Below, one piece after another: positions 22,528 to 33,401 of a stretch of 64,000 nt of DNA. This DNA comes from Thelonectria olida (Eukaryota; Ascomycota; Sordariomycetes; Hypocreales; Nectriaceae): the NCBI GenBank assembly GCA_020736575.1, contig JAGPYM010000095.1:1-64000 (forward strand), written 5' to 3'. Under the pieces are notes generated by a model that was not told where the DNA came from, made no database searches, and saw only the letters and a list, made by a program, of their open reading frames with translations. The number at the start of each line of letters is the position of its first letter. The first letter of the stretch is position 1. Made by a program: the position numbers and the translations under genes.

Positions 22528-23619
22528 CTAGGTCGTAGAGCCAAGGATGGAGGCAAAAGTTCCCATGGTATGTTCCCATACTCCTGCTCTAGCATCGGCT
22601 AGCAGGAGCTTATTCAGCGTCGCACTGTTGTCCATTCTGCTAGCTTTCCAGTCGACGCAATAGCTCCCACTGCCAATAGCGCCATCAGATCCAACCAGTA
22701 CTTGGGAGTTGTCGGTGCAGCCCAGCGCGGCCCTGCCACCGTGTCCATTATTACTCTTGGAAGGTAGGCTCCCTGACAACGAAATAAACATCATCCGGTC
22801 GCCAGCTTCGTCGTAAGACTGAGCGAAGAGTGACAGCATAGGATAAATGACCCATCGTATGAGCTTGCGCACGATCCACGGAAGAGGGCCAGTCGTGACG
22901 TTGGTCGTCAGGACCAAGCCCGGGTAGACGTGGACGACGCTTACCGTCGGCTGTCGCTCGGCGTACTCTTCCATGCAAAAGGTGTTCATGTAGGAGCAAT
23001 GGGATAAGGAGGCGACGTTGCCGTAATTTTCGCGGAGACCCAGGTCTTTGAGGTTGAGGCCGTGCTCGAACCTCTTTGGACCGAGCACGGATACGACGCG
23101 AGGACAGGTAGCCTGCTCGAGGAGCGGAAGGAGGTTATGGATGAAGCGCATGCGACCGTAGTAGCGCAGCTACATGAGTTTGTCTATGCCCTCTGCAGTT
23201 TCTGATGCGTGACACGATAAGTCCTACTTCAATTTACCCGGAAGGGAATTGTGATTCAGCTTACCTACTCTGCCCGACATGGTCGGAATGTCCGGCGTCA
23301 TGTATAGCAGGTCCACCTTGGACTCTGTCTGTCCTATGTGAGAACATACCCTATCGACGTCCCTGAGAAGGACAATGTCTTGCTGGATAAACTCAAAAGT
23401 CGAGGACGGCGAGAGCTCTCGGCACGTCGCGAGAGTTGTCGCTGCCGACGCGGCGTTCCTGCCGACGACGTAGGCAGTGGCGCCGGTCGCCCATCTTGCG
23501 AAGCTCTTGACGGCAGCCTCGCCGATGCCCGACGTGCCGCCGACGAACACCGCAACGAAGCCTTCGCTCTTTGGCGTGAAGGCGGTGAGCGCGACCCGCA
23601 TCGTAGATAGCTTCACCAT
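22528..23619 (-). pseudogene. Short-chain dehydrogenase/reductase with one in-frame TAG
   Basis: Two exons (23619-23265 and 23201-22528) join in phase to a 343-codon frame close to the full length of this fungal SDR family. The Rossmann nucleotide-binding motif is VAVFVGGTSGIGEAAV (residues ~22-37), followed by AYVVGRN and the acidic-strand region QQDIVLLRDVDRV, then DLLYMTPDIPT. After the intron: ETAEGIDKLM-stop-LRYYGRMRFIHNLLPLL. The stop is TAG at 23172-23170 (codon 129) at a position that usually encodes a small residue, with clear homology on both sides. The region where the YxxxK pair normally lies reads CSYMNTFCMEEYAE, without the lysine, as in other members of this atypical group. Alternative splicing (donor GTAGGT at 23268, acceptor at the TAG itself) would remove the stop in frame at the cost of ~11 residues, so it may still be expressed. 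Confidence 0.78.
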
Positions 23620-24526
23620 GGTATGTGGATGCTACGCATGTAATATGGACGGGGGGTTGTCCTTTATGCTATGTGCGTGTCGATGTGTTAGAGCTGAGTG
23701 ATAACAAGCAGATGCCAAATTGAGGTAGCGGTTCTGGCAACTGCTAAAATTGGAGTGAATAGTAGCAGTTCTAGGACAGGGTATTTATTACCATACTTGG
23801 TCACGGGAAGCAGCGCCAAGCCTGGGATGGGGGTTGCTAGCGGGGTAATCTATCCGATCGGTTCGCAGCGGAGGGGGAAAGGGGGCCCCACCTAGCGCCT
23901 TGATGTAAGTGGCCTTGTCGCAGACGGCCGGTATCCCTGCCAAATTCCCACGAGCCAATCAGGACCTGGTCTTGTGTCATATCCACACTTGTGATAAGAT
24001 GCTGGATCGGTTTAACATTAGCCCGGTAAGGGTTGGTCGCTTGGTTGGCAAGGTACGTTGGTCGTCTTGTCTGGTAACTAGGTAACCGAGAAAGCATCTG
24101 AATATTTATATCAGCCCCTCTCTCACCTGGCCACCCTTGAATCCCAAGCTTGGGTGGCAAGCCACCTCGTCTCTTTTATAATTAGCAATATTTCTGCCCA
24201 ATTAATTACTCTAAGAGTATTCGGAGAGTAAATACACAAAAAAAGCAAGGATTAAAATACAATATGGGCAATATAGGAAATAGGAGAACTCTGATCCTAA
24301 CGAGAGCGTAAAATCTTGGAAACAATGTCTGAAAAGCTATGGGTTGTCAAGCATTCTCGAACGCGACGAGGAAAGAGAGCGCGCGCGAACGAGCGAGAAA
24401 TCGTCGTCTCCAACAAATTCAAAGAAAACAAGCCCTGGTTCTCTATGAATGTTCTCGCTACCCCGCGGTCCGCCAAATTGGAGACGGGCACTAACCAGCT
24501 AACCGCCCGCCAGCCACATCGGATCA
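23620..24526. other. Intergenic without a supportable gene
   Basis: Contains the promoter side of the dehydrogenase and the 3' side of the BtrH-like gene. ORFs here (for example 24160-23837 minus) have no domain. Around 24180-24290 the sequence is AT-richer. Confidence 0.35.
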
Positions 24527-25471
24527 TCAGTCCTCTGACAGCGCCTCCGTCAACTCTTTGTACGTCGGCCCCAGCTCCCGCAGCAGCGACGCCGCCCGGG
24601 CATCCTCACCAGACACGAGCGGAAGCTGTAGGGCCCCTACCAGCCGGGCCTGTCTAGCCACGATGCTGCCCGCTCTGCCCTTGCCGATGCGCGCTAGGCA
24701 GGTGGCCGCGTCGGCTAGCCTGCGCGCTCCGACCCTGACGGCGAAGTCGACGAGCGACATGCGGATGCCCTGCGGCAGTGTGTCGGGGGAGTCGACAATC
24801 TGCGCCAGCCTCTCGGCCGCCTCGCCGTTGCCGTACGACCCCGGCGGCATGTTGTGCTCGCCTTCCATGGACAGCCAGCGGCGCGCGTTGTCGAGCGACC
24901 GGCGTATCACGTCCTCCTCCGAGAGGCCGCGCTCTACCTGCCGGAAGCTGGTGCGCATCATATACGGCTTGCCGTAGCTGACCTTGTCGGCCTGCCACGC
25001 AGCCATGAATTCAGTGACAGGGAGCGTCGCGTAAGGATGCCCGTGGGGGTCGTGCATCTCAACCAAGCCGTCATCGGTGATGCGCAGCACGACAACGTAG
25101 TGGTCGGCCCCGATGGCGCCCTTCATCTCGGGCTGAAATCGCAGGAGGCCCATCTCGACGGGGCCGACGAACACAGGTCGGCCCTTGGCCAGCTCTGCCT
25201 TGAGGCGGGCGAGGGCGTCGTCGGCGTTGGCGCCGATTTCGAGTGTCGCCTCCCAGCCAGCGGCCTGAAGTGCCGCGTCGAAGCTCGAGGCAGGGTCCCA
25301 GCCGTAGGGGTCAAAGAATACGAGGTCACCACCGATGATCTGCATGCCAAAGGGGCTCGAGGTGGCAAACTCGATGACAGCAGGCGACGGGCTATCCTTA
25401 CCCAGCATTATAGCCAGGGAGTTGGCGTAGCAGTAAGGGACGGAGCCGACGTAGCTGATGTGCTCGGCCAT
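24527..25471 (-). CDS. BtrH_N/papain-like-fold protein, bacterial in character
   Basis: Intronless 314-residue protein; start chosen at ATG 25471-25469 (MAEHISYVGSVPYCYANSLA) because the upstream frame extension to 25864 is unlike protein. The N-terminal domain has the pattern of BtrH_N/peptidase-C39-like folds: a candidate nucleophile C14 in PYCYANSLAIML, a histidine H124 in GADHYVVVLR, and an aspartate D141 in MHDPHGHPYATLPVTEFMAAW. In butirosin biosynthesis BtrH is an acyltransferase using a Cys-His-Asp-type site; the role here is unknown. Residues ~170-314 are helical and alanine-rich (RRLADAATCLARIGKGRAGS). GC content and use of GCC, CTG and CGC codons are visibly higher than in neighbours, and relatives I recall are mainly bacterial. 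Acquisition from bacteria is a reasonable inference. No break seen. Confidence 0.72.
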   Translation of the reverse strand: MAEHISYVGSVPYCYANSLAIMLGKDSPSPAVIEFATSSPFGMQIIGGDLVFFDPYGWDPASSFDAALQAAGWEATLEIGANADDALARLKAELAKGRPVFVGPVEMGLLRFQPEMKGAIGADHYVVVLRITDDGLVEMHDPHGHPYATLPVTEFMAAWQADKVSYGKPYMMRTSFRQVERGLSEEDVIRRSLDNARRWLSMEGEHNMPPGSYGNGEAAERLAQIVDSPDTLPQGIRMSLVDFAVRVGARRLADAATCLARIGKGRAGSIVARQARLVGALQLPLVSGEDARAASLLRELGPTYKELTEALSED

Positions 25472-26060
25472 TGTGGATTCCAAATCAGGGTTTGCTCGAC
25501 CAGACCGAATGTTTTCCAGTGAACGAGTGCAAGTCGACAATTTACTAGTGAAGGCAAATAACACCTTTATAAGTACTACATATTCGGACTTCGGACTGCT
25601 TCGTCTTTCCGTTGCAAGTTGCGCTGGAGACTCCAGCGAATGATATATTTTGGCTCTTCCTGAAATCAGTCTCCAATCTGTCACAGAGGACCCCGCCAAT
25701 TTGCGGTGACGAATGGCAAAATTTCCCTGAAGCGGGGTTGAACTGGCCAGCTGATGAGGTGCGTCACGACGTAGCGACTCGCTCTCGACAGCACACCAGG
25801 ATCTCGAACAGGCCAATAGAGTCCCACCAAGGCACAGTTTCCTGACGAGTTTCGCACCGACCATACCTGGCGCTTATGCTCGCGGCCGCGGCATGACTTC
25901 GTAAAAGGATCCATTGAACTGGAACTCGGAATGGAAAGGTAGTCTCAGACTTGCAGACAAGAAGCGGACACCCCCCATAGTATAAAGGCGACCACTGACG
26001 ACTGTCCCAATAACGTCAGCACAGGGCATTACTCTACTCAAACCTTCAGTAATCCTCACC
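25472..26060. promoter_or_regulatory. Divergent promoter region with TATAAA at 25981-25986
   Basis: Intergenic DNA between the BtrH-like gene and the FAD-oxidase relic. A TATAAA at 25981 lies 75 bp upstream of the oxidase ATG, which sits in a good start context (CTCACCATGG). The oxidase therefore kept its promoter and 5' end; only its 3' three-quarters are gone. Confidence 0.5.
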
Positions 26061-26456
26061 ATGGCTTCTACACTCCCTGGAACCGACAGACTCGCCTGTC
26101 TCTTTATCGTTCCCGAAGCAACAACCAACCTTGGCAATGTCCTTCCTCGATGGACACAGTCTCACCTCTCCGCTCCGGCTATTATCATCACCCCCAACCC
26201 CGAGGACGACATTGTCGCCGCCATCCGTCTTGCCAAGGAGAACGACCTCAATATTGTCCCTGGCGGCGGCGGGCATGACACTTTCACCACTATCGACAAC
26301 AAAACCGCGTACCTCGATCTCAAGAACTTCAACGATATCCAGCTTGACCAGGCCTCCAGCACCGTTCGCCTCCAAGCGGGAGTGCGGACGGGGAACTTGC
26401 TCAAATACGAAGGTTGGAGAGTGGAGCAATACGCTGAGAGGGAGACTTGCGGCTGA
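26061..26456 (+). pseudogene. FAD-linked oxidoreductase (BBE type), N-terminal quarter only
   Basis: The first ~118 residues read as the start of a PCMH-type FAD-binding domain: RLACLFIVPEATTNLGNVLPRWTQ, then PAIIITPNPEDDIVAAIRLAKENDLNIVPGGGGHDTF, YLDLKNFNDIQLD and VRLQAGVRTGNLLKY. The GGGGHDTF stretch corresponds to the flavin pyrophosphate loop. Family members run ~450-500 residues, but homology ends near 26412 at LLKYE, and the frame stops at 26454. What follows is an unrelated fragment and then RIP-degraded DNA, so the gene was cut by a rearrangement at the edge of the AT-rich block. Such oxidases are common in fungal metabolite clusters. Confidence 0.8.
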
Positions 26457-26751
26457 GTATTTGACGAGAAGGGACAAGACAAATTTCGACTATAACGCGT
26501 TTTCTACATTCTGGGATGACGAGATCGGTGATGGTGACCCGGATTCGCCTGACTCGTACCCCAGGACAAGGAGATACCCCATTCTGCCGATTGGATAGGA
26601 GAAGTCTAGCATCAACTACACGACCTACATTGGAGCCCTGATCCTAGAGCAAGCGGGGAAACCGCAACTCGTAGAAATTGAGTCGGGAGAAGTGGTAAGG
26701 ACTAAGTATCGCCGGATTGGTTGGGTTGGGTACATGTATATGGACAGGTAG
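26412..26751 (+). pseudogene. Unidentified coding remnant with one in-frame TAG
   Basis: In a frame different from the FAD oxidase, the sequence reads RLAAEYLTRRDKTNFDYNAF, STFWDDEIGDGDPDSP, RTRRYPILPIG, TAG (26596-26598), then EKSSINYTTYIGALILEQAG and VEIESGEVVRTKYRRIGW, ending at TAG 26749-26751. The composition and the continuation across a single stop look like real protein. I do not recognise the family; a transposon-derived protein is possible. The stop could be Trp-to-TAG by G-to-A change, in keeping with the adjoining RIP-affected DNA. Confidence 0.45.
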
Positions 26752-26889
26752 CGCGTAGGGCGAGGTAGCAGGAGTTATTAGCAAGACTGGGGACTTGAGG
26801 AGATTTTTAATATAGATTGATTTAAAGATTAAGGTTTGGAGGTAATTGCTTAAAAACTATAAAAGACTTATATATATACTATTATAAAA

Positions 26890-27260
26890 ACTTTAATAAT
26901 AAATATTTTAATATTTAGTAAATATTAATTAAATTTTAATAGAAAATTAAAATATATTATAATTAATTTATAAAATAAGTAATAATTAGCTATTTTCAAA
27001 TTATATAAAATTTAAAAAATGTAAAATTTAATAAAAATACTAATTTTAAATATATAATTCTAATTATATATTTATTTTCTTTTAATTTATAATATTTATA
27101 AACTTATATTATATTTTCTAACTTAAGTTAAAAATAAAAAAAACTATAATTAGTTTAATTTTAATAGCTAGTAGCTAGTTAAATATAAGTAATTTTTATA
27201 ATACTTTTAAGTTATATATAAAAGGGCTTTTTAATTAGCTTTAAAACTAGTTAAATTATT
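26890..27260. repeat. Degenerate partial repeat copy
   Basis: 26890-27113 aligns with 32660-32887 (shared phrases TAATAAATATTAATTAA, ACTAATTTTAAATATATAA and ATAATATTTATAAACTTATA). 27119-27243 aligns with the middle of the ~430-bp SINE-like repeat (TTTTAATAGCTAGTAGCTAG, TATATAAAAGGGCTTT). Compared with 32,660-33,040, about 60 bp including the 5' end of the SINE-like unit is missing, so this is a deleted copy of the same composite. Confidence 0.6.
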
Positions 27261-28135
27261 ATTTACTAACTAATAATTAAAATTATATAAAAGAAAAACA
27301 CTTATAAATTATAAGGTAACTAATAATTAAATTATAAAATAGCTAATAATTAGTAGTTTTTTAACTTATAAAGCTATAATAAGTTTAAAAATTTATAAAA
27401 TATAAATATTATATTTTATAATATTAATTTTAAAAGCTTTTAATAAAAAAGAATACGTATTATTAACTTATTTTTTATTTTATTATAACTAGTAAATTTA
27501 TAGTATTTTATTAATAATAGAAATATATATATTATTTTATAAATTAAATAGTATTATTACTAGTTATATATAAAAGTAATTATATTTTATTATAAAAAGA
27601 AATAGTATTTTATATAAAAAATATAAATTTAATATAATAATAAAAGTAAGTTATTAGTAAAAAGATATAATAATAAAAATAGAGAGTTTTTTTTAAAGTT
27701 AATAGAAATTAAATAATTTAAGCTTTTTATTAAATTTAATTATATAAATTTAAAAAGAAAGCTTAAAACTTTTAAAAAGAAATATAATATAATTTTTATA
27801 ATTTTTATTAAGTTTTTTTCTAGTTTTTATAATTTATTTTAATAATTTTAATTTATTTCCTTTTAATTATTTAATTTATTTATTTTTTAATTTATTTTTT
27901 ATTTATAATTATAACTAATTATAAATAAAAGCTAATTTTCTTTTAAGTTTCTATTATTATATTTATTATTTATTTACTTTTTATAATTATATCTATTAAA
28001 AAGTAAGTTATATTATTACTTTTACTATTAAATTAAAAATTATACTAGGGATTAATAAGCTATTAAGCTATTAAATTAGCTTAATAATAATACTTTTAAA
28101 CTATTAAAAAATAAACTAGTTATAAAAGGATATAA

Positions 28136-28563
28136 CCCGGCTTGGGGCATAGTAGCACGTCTCTAGTCGCAGTTAAGCTAAACCTTTCAAATTAGAAACC
28201 TAAGTTAGGGACAAAAAAAACTACAGTCAGTTTAATTCTAGCAGCCGATAGCCAGTTAAGTGCAAGCAGCTGTAATGCTCCTAGGCTATATGTAAAAGGG
28301 CTTTCTAATTGGCCTGCGCTATATTAGTATGCAAATAATTAGATATAATTAGTGGATTTCCTATATTATAAGAGCTAAAGGCTGGTTTGGAGGCCGAGGC
28401 ATATTATATTAGCTATTAGTTAGTTAATTATATGGCTGCATGCTATAGCTAAGTGCTTATAGGAGCATTTAATTTTGTGCGCGCTTAAAAGCTAGAGGTT
28501 TTCCCCCTGTAAATAATATAAAATAGGGCTAGCTATAGAAAAATATAAAATATTATAAATAAT
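28136..28563 (+). mobile_element. SINE-like element, copy A (least mutated)
   Basis: A ~428-bp unit beginning CCCGGCTTGGGGCATAGTAG and ending in an A-rich tail after AGGGCTAGCTATAG. It shares its whole length with copies at 32,888 and 36,655. It is flanked by AAAAGGATATAA (28124-28135) and AAAAAGATATAA (28564-28575), a 12-bp target duplication with one G-to-A difference. GGGCATAGTAG near the 5' end resembles a pol III A box (TRGYNNARNNG, one mismatch); a weak B-box-like TTTCAAATTA follows ~40 bp later. No terminal inverted repeats and no LTR ends are seen. Structure fits a SINE; that class assignment is inference. Confidence 0.65.
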
Positions 28564-29668
28564 AAAAAGATATAAAAGAAAAAAGAAGTAAAAAATGAAA
28601 AAATAAAGATTTAATTAAATATTTAATTAATTTTAAACTTTTTTACTTTTTATTTAATATATTTACTATTATATATAAACTTTTAATTAAATTAATTAAT
28701 TAAAAGAAAATAAAAAAGAAATTATTATTAAATAAGTAAGTTTTATTTATATTATTAGAATTTTAACTTTTATATAACTTTCTAATTATTAGTTTAAGTA
28801 TTATTTTAATAAAATAATAATTTAAATTAAATATAAGTTAAATAAAATTATATAATAGTTATAAGTAGTATATAAGCTATTTAGTTAAAATAAATATAAT
28901 TATTAAATACTAATAGGTTTTTATAATTATAATTAAAAGAAAGGGAAAGTTAAGTTAAAACTAATTTTAATTTATTAGTATTTTCTATTAATAAATATTA
29001 TAAAAAGGAAGTTAATAACTAGAAAGAAAAATAAATTATATATAACTTACCTTTTTATATTATATATTAAACTTATAGTTTTATATTACTTTCTAACTAT
29101 TAATTTTTACTAATAGGTTTTAAAAACTATATTTTAATTATAACTTTTATAAATTAATAGCTAGAGCATTTTTTAATTAATTAAATAATTTAACTTTATA
29201 AATAGCTTAATATTCTCTTTTATTTACTTTATAAAATAGCTATTAAGCCTAGAGTTATTAAAATTAAAACTTATTATTATAATTATTATAAAACTATTAA
29301 AAAGCTATTATAAAAAGTAATTATATTTATAATATTATTTTTATAATTAAAATACTAGCTTTAAGCATTTTAAAACTTAATAAATAAAAATATAAACTTA
29401 CTTTTAAATAAAAGCTTAACTATTAAAAGTTTTAAAATATATATAAGTTATAAATATATAAGCTATTAATATTTAACTTATAATTAAATAAATATTATAA
29501 TATATTAAATTTATATTAAATACTAGTAGGGCTAGATTAATAATAATAATAATAATAAAAATAATAATAAAAGTAATAAGTATAATATAAATAATAAAAT
29601 TATAATTATATTTTAATTATTATAAAAGGCTTTATATATAAAATATTAAATTATTAAACTAAATAGAT

Positions 29669-29836
29669 TTAATAATAATAGTAATAGTAATAATAATAGT
29701 AATAGTAATAGTAATAGTAATAGTAATAGTAATAGTAATAGTAATAGTAATAGTAATAGTAATAGTAATAGTAATAGTAATAGTAATAGTAATAGTAATA
29801 GTAATAGTAATAGTAATAGTAATAATAGTAATAATA
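29669..29836 (+). repeat. TAATAG-type microsatellite
   Basis: About 165 bp of nearly perfect AATAGT/TAATAG hexamers (with AAT and AGT trinucleotide variants at both ends), lying in otherwise RIP-degraded DNA. The regularity suggests expansion after, or immunity to, the mutation process, since the unit contains no C. Confidence 0.9.
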
Positions 29837-32224
29837 GCTTAAAAAATAGCTTAAAAAATAGCTTTACTAAAGTAAATATAAGTATAAATATTAAACTATT
29901 AAAATTTATTAAATATTATAAGAAAAAGCTTAAAAAGGCTATTATAAAATATAAAAGTAATATTAAAATATTAAATAGTATTAATAATAAGTTAAAATAA
30001 GTACAATTTATAAAATAAATAGTATATTTATAAGAGAGAAATAAGTTAAAAATTTATTAAATAAGCTTATTTTAATTATTAAAAGTAAGTAAAGTAAAAA
30101 TATAAAAGTAATAAAATTATAAAATAAATATAATATTATATAAGCTAGTTAAAAGCTTTTATTATAAGTTTATATAAAATATAAAATAGTTAAATAAAAT
30201 ATTAAATAAAATATTAAAATAATTTAAAAATATAAAATTAATAAAACTAAGAGTAATTTATTTAATTATAAGTAAAGGTTAATAGTAATAAACTAATATA
30301 ATATATATTAAAAGTAATATTTATAATATTATATTTAAATTTAATTATTTAAATATAATAAAGCTAGAGTAAAATATAATATTTAATTTATAAATAAATA
30401 GTAGGGTTATTTTATTAATATTATTTAATAATTTAATACTATTATTAATAAAAAGAAAAGGCAGTTAAAAGGTAAAGTTAAAAAAATAATAATAAAAAGG
30501 GTAAAATTAAAAATACAATTAAAAAGAAAGATTATAATATAAAATATTTAATAAAGCTATTTTTTATTTTTATATTAAATATATTAAATAGAAGTTTAAT
30601 TATAAGTAGTATTATAATTTGCTATTTTATTTTATAATAATATTAAATATTAAAAAGAATAGTAATTAAATTATAACTTATATATATATTTACTTTTTTA
30701 TTAGTTTTTTATAATATAATTAAATATTAATATTAAATACTTTTTTAAAAGTAACTTATATAATTAAAAGAATTTAATTTATAATATAAACTTTATAACT
30801 ATTAATTAGTTTTAAAAAGATTATTATAAGTAGCTTATAAATAGTTTATATTTACTATATAATTCTATTATTTAATAAATAATATATAGTTAAAAGTATT
30901 ATAATAAAAGAGTAAATAAGTATAAGTAATATAAAATAGTAATAGTAAAATACTTAACTATTTAAAAGATTAAATTATTATAAATAGCTTTTAATAAATA
31001 ATATAAATAGTATTATAAAAAATTAAAAGCTAATTTAATAAGCTAATAAGTAAGTAATAAAATAAAATGTAAAAAATAATATAATTATAAGAAATTATTA
31101 ATAGTTTTATTTTTAAAATATTAAAATAGTTATTTATAATAAATTAAAAAATATATAATTTAAGCTAAAAGTTAAAAGGCTAATAAATTTAATACATAAA
31201 ATATTATAAAAAATAGTAAATATAAATATTAGTAATATTTAATATAAATACTAATAATATATAATAAAAAAGTATTTTAAATAAATAAGGCAATTTTAAA
31301 TAAATATATATTTAAATACTACTTGCTAGTAATTTAATTAAAATTGCTTATATAAATAAGTATATATAGTTTAAACTTTAAAATAATATTATTTAAAATT
31401 AGGCTAGGTTATTAATTAGTTTAAATTTTTTAAGTTTAAATTTAAATTTAATTAAAATTAATTTAAGTTTAGGGTTATATATAAAAGGGATTTATTATTA
31501 AAAGGGAATTTATAATTATATTTACTATTTTATTTATTTAAAAGAATATAAAAGATTAAATTAAATTAAAATTATAAATTATAAATAATATTATATAATT
31601 TAATAAAAAGTATTAAATACTTTTTTATTAATATTATAAAATAGTAATTTAATTTAATACTAATATTAAATTATATTTTGAATATAAATATTAACTAATA
31701 AAATATATATTAAAAAATATTAAAAACTATTTTAATAATATAAATTTAATTAATTTATAACTTATATAACTATTTAATACTAATAATAAAATAAGTAAAT
31801 AATTAAATATATTATATAAATATAATTATATTAAATATAAATATTTATAATAGTATAAAATACTATTACTTATTATTAAAAAGAGGTAAGTTATAATAAT
31901 ATAGAAAAATAGTAAATTAAAATTAAATTATAATTTTAAATATATAAAAAGTATATATAATATTAAATTATTTAAAATTATAATAATATTAATAATATAA
32001 TAAATATTATTAGTATTATAAAAAATAGTATTATAAAAAGATTATTACTAATAGTTAAATTAAGTTTAAAATAGAAAATATTATATAGTTTTAAAAAGGC
32101 AATTTAAAAGAGAATATTAATTAAAATTTAATATAAGTAAAAAAGTTAAATTAAATAAAGTATTTTAATTTATAAAATATATTTAATATATTTAAAATAG
32201 TTAAATAAATAATTTAATAGTAGG

Positions 32225-32614
32225 AGTAATAACATAACCCAACCCCTAATAGAAGTGACTATAGAAGGTAAATATGTGAAAAATAGAGTAATAGAGACCC
32301 AGAGGAAAATCGACTCTTATTTGCAATTGGTCGCAACTGCAAATAAGAAACAAAATAGAAAATGGGTAAACTAACTAATTAGAAAGGAATAAGTTAGAAA
32401 TATTAAAATAAATTATAAAAACTTAGGTAAAAACTTAATAAAAACTATAAAAAAGGCCTAATGTCTATCCTCAGAGGTTTCTAGCCTTCCCTTTTAAGTC
32501 TATATAGTTTAATTTAATAAGAAGCTTAAACTACCTAATCCTTATTAACTTCTAATAAAAATCCTCCGTTCTTATTGCTATATTCTCTACTAATAACCTG
32601 CTACTACTATTATA
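32225..32614. repeat. Left LTR of the short LTR element
   Basis: 390 bp, noticeably less mutated than its partner: it retains GC-containing words such as CGACTCTTATTTGCAATTGG and TATCCTCAGAGG. Aligns to 35345-35728 in direct orientation. Confidence 0.6.
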
Positions 32615-32887
32615 ATAAAAGTAAAAATAGTAATAATAAAGCGAGCCTAATAGTATATATTTTAATATTTAATAAATATTAATTAAGTTTTAGTAGAAAT
32701 TTAAAATATATTAGTATAATATAAAGTAATTATTAATTAACTTATAAAATAAATAGTAATTAGTTATTTTTTAATTATATAAAATTTAATAAATTTAAAA
32801 CTTAATAAAAATACTAATTTTAAATATATAATTTTAATTATATATTTCTTTTTTTTTAATTTATAATATTTATAAACTTATATTATT

Positions 32888-33320
32888 CCAGCTTGGGGCA
32901 TAGTAGTATATTTCTAATTATAATTAAGCTAAACCTTTTAAATTAGAAACTTAAGTTAAAAATAAAAAGAAAATTGCAGTTAGTTTAATTTTAATAGCTA
33001 GTAGCTAGTTAAGCGCAAGTAGTTATAATACTTTTAAGCTATATATAAAAGGGCTTTCTAATTGGCTTATATTATATTAATATGCAAATAATTAAATATA
33101 ATTAGTAAATTTCCTATTATTATAAGAGCTAAAAGCTAGTTTTAAAAGCTGAGGCATATTATATTAGCTATTAGTTAATTAATTATATAGCTATATATTA
33201 TAGCTAAGTGCTTATAATAGTATTTAATTTTATATATATTTAAAAGCTAAAAGTTTTCCTTTTATAAATAATATAAAATAGGGCTAGCTATAAAAAATAT
33301 AAAATATTATAAATAATAAA
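32888..33320 (+). mobile_element. SINE-like element, copy B
   Basis: Begins CCAGCTTGGGGCATAGTAG and ends AGGGCTAGCTATAAAAAATA plus an A-rich tail. Flanks are ACTTATATTATT on the left and ACTTATTTTATA on the right, an imperfect duplication. More RIP-mutated than copy A. It is nested inside the short LTR element. Confidence 0.6.
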
Positions 33321-33366
33321 CTTATTTTATATTATATTATAAAAAAGTATAATATTTTTTATAAAA

Positions 33367-33401
33367 AATATAAATCTAATATATAATATTAGATTTATAT
33401 T
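33367..33401. repeat. Perfect hairpin palindrome
   Basis: Two 16-bp arms (outer half ATATAAATCTAATAT and its exact complement) separated by 3 nt, immediately downstream of SINE-like copy B. May be the end of another element; no function inferred. Confidence 0.5.

Noticed and set aside
24854..25522. 222-residue plus-strand ORF
   Set aside because: Antisense shadow of the GC-rich BtrH-like gene, which has motif support.
29669..29836. Possible CRISPR-like or regulatory array
   Set aside because: Uniform hexamer microsatellite without spacers, in a eukaryotic genome.
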